A stretch of DNA of 64,000 nucleotides from Salipiger profundus (lineage in GTDB: Bacteria; Pseudomonadota; Alphaproteobacteria; Rhodobacterales; Rhodobacteraceae), in contig NZ_CP014797.1 of the NCBI RefSeq assembly GCF_001969385.1, forward strand, positions 161,798 to 225,797, given 5' to 3'. Below, piece after piece: positions 59,495 through 64,000 of this stretch (position 1 is its first letter; every line of letters starts with the position of its first letter). The notes under the pieces were generated by a model, which was not told the DNA's origin, ran no database searches, and saw nothing but the letters and a program-made list of their open reading frames with translations. The position numbers and the translations under genes were made by a program.

Positions 59495-61015
59495 ATGAGC
59501 ACGTCCCTCAAGCAGACCGCCGCCGAAACCATGGCCGCCTGCGGCGCCACCGCCGATCTTGCCGTCGAGGGCGGCATGACCGTCATCTCTCCCATCACCG
59601 GCGAGCCCGTCGCCAGCCTCGCCGAGCATTCGGTCGCCGATACCGAGGCCGCGATCGCGCTCGCCGCCGACGCCTTCCGCGCGTGGCGGCTGGTGCCCGG
59701 CCCGCGCCGCGGCGAGCTGGTGCGGCTCTTTGCCGAAGAACTGCGCAAGTCCAAGGACGATCTCGGGCGCATGGTCTCGATCGAGGCCGGCAAGTCGCCC
59801 TCGGAAGGCGCCGGCGAAGTGCAGGAGATGATCGACATCTGCGACTTCGCCGTGGGCCTCTCGCGCCAGCTTTACGGGCTGACCATCGCGACCGAGCGCC
59901 CGGGCCACCGCATGATGGAGACCTGGCATCCGCTGGGCGTGGTGGGCATCATCACCGCCTTCAACTTTCCCTGCGCGCCGTGGTGCTGGAACTCGGCGCT
60001 GGCGCTGGTCTGCGGCGACCCGGTCGTCTGGAAGCCGTCGGAAAAGACCCCGCTGACCGCGCTTGCCTGCCAGGCCGTGTTCGAGCGCGCCCTCGCCCGC
60101 TTCGGCGACGATGCGCCCGCCGGTCTCAGCCAGGTGCTCGTCGGCGGCCCCGCCGTGGGCGAGGCGCTGGTCGAAAGCGAGAAGGTCGCGCTGATCTCGG
60201 CCACCGGCTCGACCCGCATGGGCCGGATCGTCGGCCCCAAGGTCGCGGCCCGCTTCGGCAAGTGCATCCTCGAGCTGGGCGGCAACAACGCCGGCATCGT
60301 CTGCCCCTCGGCCGACATGGACATGACGCTGCGCGCCGTCGCCTTCGGCGCGATGGGCACCGCCGGGCAGCGCTGCACCACGACGCGCCGCCTGTTCGTG
60401 CATGAAAGCGTCTACGACCAGATCGTGCCCGCCCTGAAAAAGGCCTACGCGTCGGTCTCGGTCGGCAACCCGCTCGAGACTCAGGCACTGGTCGGCCCGC
60501 TGATCGACAAGAGCGCCTACGACCAGATGGTCGCGGCGCTGGCCGAAGCCGCCGAGATGGGCGGCACCGTGCATGGCGGCGCCCGCCAGGATGTCGGCCC
60601 CGATACCGCCTATTACGTCAAGCCGGCCATCGTCGAGATGCCCGCCCATGACGGCCCGGTCCTGCGCGAGACCTTCGCCCCGATCCTCTACGTCATGAAG
60701 TATTCCGACTTCGACGATGCGCTCGAGCAGCACAACGCGGTCGGCGGCGGCCTCAGCTCGTCGATCTTCACCACCGACCTGCGCGAGATGGAGACCTTCC
60801 TTTCGGCGCGGGGCTCCGACTGCGGCATCGCCAACGTCAACATCGGCACCTCGGGCGCCGAGATCGGCGGTGCCTTCGGCGGCGAGAAGGAAACCGGCGG
60901 CGGCCGCGAGAGCGGTTCCGACGCGTGGCGCGCCTACATGCGCCGGGCGACCAACACCATCAACTACTCGACCGAACTGCCCCTCGCACAGGGCGTGGTC
61001 TTCGACATCGACTGA
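59495..61015 (+). CDS. amaB: L-aminoadipate semialdehyde (piperideine-6-carboxylate) dehydrogenase, ALDH7 family
   Basis: NAD-dependent aldehyde dehydrogenase of 506 residues that oxidises 2-aminoadipate 6-semialdehyde (open form of piperideine-6-carboxylate) to 2-aminoadipate. Catalytic C294 lies in GQRCTTTRRL and the general base E260 in ILELGGNN. The segment GTSGAEIGGAFGGEKETGGG followed by RESGSDAW is the fingerprint of the ALDH7/antiquitin group. Start ATG 59495 follows CAAGGAG. The neighbouring genes give the steps before and after it. The same enzyme type occurs in other contexts in some bacteria, but the full pathway here makes lysine use the strongest reading. Confidence 0.92.
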   Translation: MSTSLKQTAAETMAACGATADLAVEGGMTVISPITGEPVASLAEHSVADTEAAIALAADAFRAWRLVPGPRRGELVRLFAEELRKSKDDLGRMVSIEAGKSPSEGAGEVQEMIDICDFAVGLSRQLYGLTIATERPGHRMMETWHPLGVVGIITAFNFPCAPWCWNSALALVCGDPVVWKPSEKTPLTALACQAVFERALARFGDDAPAGLSQVLVGGPAVGEALVESEKVALISATGSTRMGRIVGPKVAARFGKCILELGGNNAGIVCPSADMDMTLRAVAFGAMGTAGQRCTTTRRLFVHESVYDQIVPALKKAYASVSVGNPLETQALVGPLIDKSAYDQMVAALAEAAEMGGTVHGGARQDVGPDTAYYVKPAIVEMPAHDGPVLRETFAPILYVMKYSDFDDALEQHNAVGGGLSSSIFTTDLREMETFLSARGSDCGIANVNIGTSGAEIGGAFGGEKETGGGRESGSDAWRAYMRRATNTINYSTELPLAQGVVFDID

Positions 61016-61017
61016 CC

Positions 61018-62250
61018 ATGAAGGACGCAGTCGCATCCGACTTCCGGCCCGCCGAGCGCATCGAGTCGCTCGGCGTGTCCGAAATCCTCGCGATCGGGGC
61101 ACGCGCGGCAAAGCTGCGCGCCACGGGCCGGGACATCGTAAGCCTCGGGGCGGGCGAGCCCGACTTCGACACGCCCGACCACATCAAGCGGGCCGCATGG
61201 GAGGCGATGCAGCGCGGCGAAACCAAGTATACCGCGCTGACCGGCACCGCCGCGCTCAAGACCGCGATCATCGGCAAGTTCGAGCGCGAGAACGGGCTGA
61301 CCTTCGAGCCCTCGCAGATCATCGCCAGCACCGGCGCGAAGCAGGTGATCTACAACGCGATGATGGCGTCGCTGAACCCCGGCGACGAGGTCATCATTCC
61401 GACACCCTACTGGGTCACCTACTCCGATGTCGTCGAGCTGTGCGGTGGCGTGCCCGTGCTGGTGCCCTGCGCCGCCGAGCAGGGCTTCCGGCTGGGCGCC
61501 GATCAGCTACGGGAGGCGATCACGCCGCGCACCCGGTGGCTGATGCTGAACTCGCCGTCGAACCCCTCGGGTGCGGCCTACGCGGCCGAGCACCTGCGCC
61601 CGCTGCTCGACGTGCTGCTCGAGGCGCCGCATGTCTGGCTGATGGTCGACGACATGTACGAGCATATCGTCTACGACGGCTTCCGCCATGTCACGCCCGC
61701 CGCGCTGGAGCCGGCTTTGAAGGGCCGCACGCTGACCATCAACGGCGTGTCCAAGGCCTATGCCATGACCGGCTGGAGGCTGGGTTACGGCGGCGGGCCC
61801 GAGGCACTCGTCAAGGCCATGTCGGTCATACAGAGCCAGTCGACCTCGGCCCCGAGCTCGATCGCTCAGGCGGCTGCCATCGCCGCGCTCGACGGGCCGC
61901 AGGACTTCCTCGCCGACCGCGCCGAGGCCTTCCGCCTGCGCCGCGATCTGGTTGTCGCCGCCCTGGATGCCATCCCCGGCCTCGCCTGCCGCACCCCCGA
62001 AGGCGCCTTCTATGCCTTCGCCGAATGCGACGGGGTGATCGGCCGGCGCACGCCGGAGGGCCGCATTCTGGAGACCGACCGCGACTTCTGTGCCTGGCTG
62101 ATGGAAACCGCCGATGTCGCGGTGGTGCCGGGCACGGCCTTCGGCCTGCCGGGTCATTTCCGGGTGTCCTATGCCACCGACACCGAAACCCTGAAGACCG
62201 CCATGGCGCGCATCGCCGCCGCCTGCCGGACACTGGGCGAGCCGGCCTGA
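61018..62250 (+). CDS. Class I PLP aminotransferase, probable 2-aminoadipate transaminase
   Basis: Pyridoxal-phosphate enzyme of the aspartate aminotransferase class I/gamma subgroup, 410 residues from ATG 61018, two bases after the amaB stop. The PLP lysine is K246 (NGVSKAYAMTGWRLGY), the cofactor asparagine is in NSPSNPSG, and the carboxylate-binding arginine appears in FRVSYATD near the end. Sequence alone says aspartate/aromatic type. In this operon, between an aminoadipate-forming dehydrogenase and a 2-oxoadipate-consuming HglS, the likely reaction is 2-aminoadipate plus 2-oxoglutarate to 2-oxoadipate plus glutamate. Confidence 0.87.
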   Translation: MKDAVASDFRPAERIESLGVSEILAIGARAAKLRATGRDIVSLGAGEPDFDTPDHIKRAAWEAMQRGETKYTALTGTAALKTAIIGKFERENGLTFEPSQIIASTGAKQVIYNAMMASLNPGDEVIIPTPYWVTYSDVVELCGGVPVLVPCAAEQGFRLGADQLREAITPRTRWLMLNSPSNPSGAAYAAEHLRPLLDVLLEAPHVWLMVDDMYEHIVYDGFRHVTPAALEPALKGRTLTINGVSKAYAMTGWRLGYGGGPEALVKAMSVIQSQSTSAPSSIAQAAAIAALDGPQDFLADRAEAFRLRRDLVVAALDAIPGLACRTPEGAFYAFAECDGVIGRRTPEGRILETDRDFCAWLMETADVAVVPGTAFGLPGHFRVSYATDTETLKTAMARIAAACRTLGEPA

Positions 62251-62393
62251 ACCACGAAGGCATCCGGGCCATGCGGAGCCGGAATGCCATGCGCCTTGAC
62301 CGGCTCTCCGACCCGGCGAACGGTGCTCGCAACAGCAATGAAACCGACCGGTTGGCATCGTGACCACGCGCCGCCCGTCAGGGGAGATCGCCG

Positions 62394-63404
62394 ATGTCAG
62401 ACACCCAAGGCCCGCAGGATGCAGGCGCGCCCGGCCAAGACCGGCTGCTCTACCTGTCCTCCGCCGATGTCGAGGCCATCGGGCTTTCCCCCGGTGAGCT
62501 GCGCACCGCCATCGCCGACGCGATCCGGCAGCGTCGTGCCGTTGTCGACGGCGGCCGGAAAATGCGCGTGCAGGTCGACGAGGCGCGTTTCTTCATGTCG
62601 ATGGCCGACGCCGATCCCGGCCTCGGGTTCGGCGTCACCAAGTGGATCGGCTACGCCGCCGACAACGCGGACCGGGGGCTGCCGGCGATCAGCGCGCAGA
62701 TCATCCTCAACGATATCGAAACCGCCCGGCCCGTGGCGATCATGGACGGCGCCTGGATCACCACCCATCGCACCGCCGCCATTTCGGCGCTCGCCGCCCG
62801 GTCGCTCGCCCGGCCCGGCGCGACCGACCTCGGCATCCTGGGCTGCGGCGTTCAGGGGCACAGCAACCTGATGGCCCTCGCCGACGCCCTGCCCGGCCTG
62901 CGCCGCGTCCGGGCGGCCTCGCGCAGCACCGCCTCCGCCGAGGCGCTTGTCCGTCGCGCGCAGGCCATGGGGCTCGAGGCCGAGGTGGTGCAGGACCCCG
63001 AAGCGGTGGTCGCCGCCAGCGATGTGGTGGTCAGCGCCCTGCCCAGCATCGACGGCATCACGCCGATCGTGCGTCCGCAGGCCATCCGGCCCGGAGCGCT
63101 GGCGCTTGGCGTCGACCTCGGGCGGGCATGGCACCGCGACGGCCTCGCGGCGCATGTCGACCTTTTCTTCACCGACGACCTCGCCGCGCTCGCGCGCAAC
63201 GGAGGCAACCCGGCGCTGGCGCACCAGGGGAGCTACGACGGCGATCTCGCCGCGCTTCTGGGCAGCGCCCACCCCGGTCGCACCAGCGACACGCAGCGGA
63301 TCATGTTCCTTTTCCCGGGCATGCCGCTGGCCGACCTCGCCGTGGCGCGGCTGGTCAGGAGCCGGGCCGCGGAGCGTGGTCTCGGCACCCGGCTGGCGCT
63401 CTGA
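62394..63404 (+). CDS. Ornithine cyclodeaminase/mu-crystallin-family protein, probable ketimine (piperideine-2-carboxylate) reductase
   Basis: NAD(P)-binding oxidoreductase of the OCD/mu-crystallin family, 336 residues. The dinucleotide fold begins with LGILGCGVQGHSNLMAL (about residues 143-159). The substrate half has GRKMRVQVDEARFFMSMAD and GYAADNADRGLPAISAQI. Mu-crystallin relatives reduce cyclic ketimines such as piperideine-2-carboxylate; given this lysine cluster, reduction of that compound to L-pipecolate is the likely role, replacing the unrelated DpkA used in Pseudomonas. True ornithine cyclodeaminase or alanine dehydrogenase activity is the alternative. A 143-bp gap separates it from the aminotransferase, possibly with its own promoter. 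Confidence 0.83.
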   Translation: MSDTQGPQDAGAPGQDRLLYLSSADVEAIGLSPGELRTAIADAIRQRRAVVDGGRKMRVQVDEARFFMSMADADPGLGFGVTKWIGYAADNADRGLPAISAQIILNDIETARPVAIMDGAWITTHRTAAISALAARSLARPGATDLGILGCGVQGHSNLMALADALPGLRRVRAASRSTASAEALVRRAQAMGLEAEVVQDPEAVVAASDVVVSALPSIDGITPIVRPQAIRPGALALGVDLGRAWHRDGLAAHVDLFFTDDLAALARNGGNPALAHQGSYDGDLAALLGSAHPGRTSDTQRIMFLFPGMPLADLAVARLVRSRAAERGLGTRLAL

Positions 63405-63405
63405 G

Positions 63406-64000
63406 ATGGCCCGTATCGCGGTCATAGGCGCGGGCATCGTCGGCAGCTGCATCACCGCGATGCTGCAGCGCGAGGGCCACGCCGTCACCTGCTACGACAG
63501 CAGGGGGCCCGGGCGGGCCACCTCCTTCGGCAACGCCGGCAGCATCGCCCCCGGCTCGATCGGGGGCACCTCGGGCCCCGGCATCCTCGGCGATGCGATC
63601 CGCTGGAGCCTTGCCGGCAATGGGCCGCTGCAACTGCACTGGCCCCGCCTGCCCGCCGCCGCGCCCTGGCTCTACCGCTTCGCCCGCGCCGGCAAGCCCG
63701 AGGGCATGCAGGCCACCGCCGCGGCCCTGCACCAGCTGCACCGCGACGCCATCGGGGATTACGCCTCGCTGCTCGGCCCGCGTCACGCCGACCTGCTGCG
63801 CACCAGCGGCCAGCTTTACGTCTACGACAGCGACACGGCCTTCGCGAAGGACGCGCCGGGGCGCGCCCTGCGACGCGACCACGGCGTGCGCATGACCGAG
63901 CTTTCGCCGGAAGAGGCGCTGGAGATGGAGCCGTCGCTGCGCCCCGGACTGGCGCGGGCGCTGCACTTTCCCGAGTTCGGCCAGACCCCGAACCCCGGCC
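63406..64000 (+). CDS. FAD-dependent amine/amino acid oxidoreductase (DadA/AmaA-like), N-terminal part cut by the window edge
   Basis: Flavoprotein of the DAO (glycine/D-amino acid oxidase) fold; about 198 codons are inside the window. The N-terminus has the Rossmann signature IAVIGAGIVGSCITAMLQREG with the ribose-binding acidic residue in CYDSRGPG (shown in parts), and then TSFGNAGSIAPGS, typical of DadA-like D-amino acid dehydrogenases. ATG 63406 is one base after the OCD-family stop. In the lysine scheme it could oxidise D-lysine to piperideine-2-carboxylate or pipecolate to piperideine-6-carboxylate; the DadA-like start favours the former. Completeness cannot be judged. Confidence 0.85.
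   Translation, partial: MARIAVIGAGIVGSCITAMLQREGHAVTCYDSRGPGRATSFGNAGSIAPGSIGGTSGPGILGDAIRWSLAGNGPLQLHWPRLPAAAPWLYRFARAGKPEGMQATAAALHQLHRDAIGDYASLLGPRHADLLRTSGQLYVYDSDTAFAKDAPGRALRRDHGVRMTELSPEEALEMEPSLRPGLARALHFPEFGQTPNPG

Noticed and set aside
1..64000. CRISPR arrays, tRNA/rRNA genes, insertion sequences, integrases, phage genes
   Set aside because: No regularly spaced repeats, no tRNA-like cloverleaf next to the usual motifs, and no transposase or integrase reading frames were seen.

Overview
The window is about 67% G+C by eye, densely coded, and holds 58 genes that can be supported, none of them rRNA, tRNA, IS or phage genes. Four kinds of evidence suggest an alphaproteobacterium, probably a Rhodobacteraceae/Roseobacter-group member, and perhaps one of its large accessory replicons. 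These are the codon use, the dense sugar and amine ABC systems, the tripartite tricarboxylate transporter, and the many ATGA/GTGA/TGATG gene overlaps. This placement is inference; there is no marker gene. Nearly everything is a transporter, catabolic enzyme or local regulator, so the window reads as a string of separate nutrient-use cassettes.

Layout: (1) 1-3016, an RND efflux pump (permease truncated by the window edge, plus adaptor) divergent from a TetR regulator, with a palindromic operator between them. (2) 3168-11521, a sugar-acid cassette: IlvD/Edd dehydratase, HpaI-type aldolase, enolase-superfamily dehydratase, TctCBA importer and a LacI regulator. Near-identical operator-like sequences lie in front of both the enzyme operon and the transporter operon. 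(3) 11632-20320, a LacI repressor and a ribose-type ABC importer followed by separate DhaK and DhaL kinase subunits and an aldo/keto reductase. (4) 20490-28856, an iron-siderophore operon on the minus strand: AraC regulator, TonB receptor, binding protein, fused FhuB-type permease, ATPase and an exporter-fold ABC protein.

(5) 29711-42628 and 51562-55062 form the most interesting part: a ureide (triuret/biuret/carboxybiuret-type) nitrogen-scavenging system. A dipeptide-type ABC importer is welded by 4-bp overlaps to two tandem isochorismatase-fold hydrolases. It continues into an amidase, an AtzG-AtzE-AtzH set, a GntR regulator, and an allophanate hydrolase split into a stand-alone C-terminal domain and an amidase. 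The second block has another allophanate-hydrolase-type amidase, a LysR regulator with a clear dyad box, a biuret hydrolase (BiuH) and a cupin. The order resembles the cyanuric acid operon atzDGEHF without atzD. The tandem hydrolases lack the glutamine of true biuret hydrolases, so they are candidates for another ureide, for example triuret.

(6) 42690-51559, lying between the two ureide blocks, is a sugar/polyol cassette: HAD phosphatase, FGGY kinase, BtpA-family protein and DeoR regulator on the minus strand; SDR dehydrogenase and a MalK/MalG/binding protein/MalF importer on the plus strand. (7) 55463-56947 encodes an unassigned membrane protein. (8) 56954-64000 is a lysine/pipecolate-to-2-hydroxyglutarate pathway: LysR regulator, 2-oxoadipate decarboxylase (HglS), aminoadipate semialdehyde dehydrogenase, aminotransferase, mu-crystallin-type ketimine reductase and an FAD amine oxidase cut by the window edge.

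Recurrent architecture: all three ABC binding-protein genes that head or sit inside a plus-strand import operon (13915, 29711, 49376) are followed at once by a strong stem-loop before the next operon gene. This fits differential expression of the binding protein.
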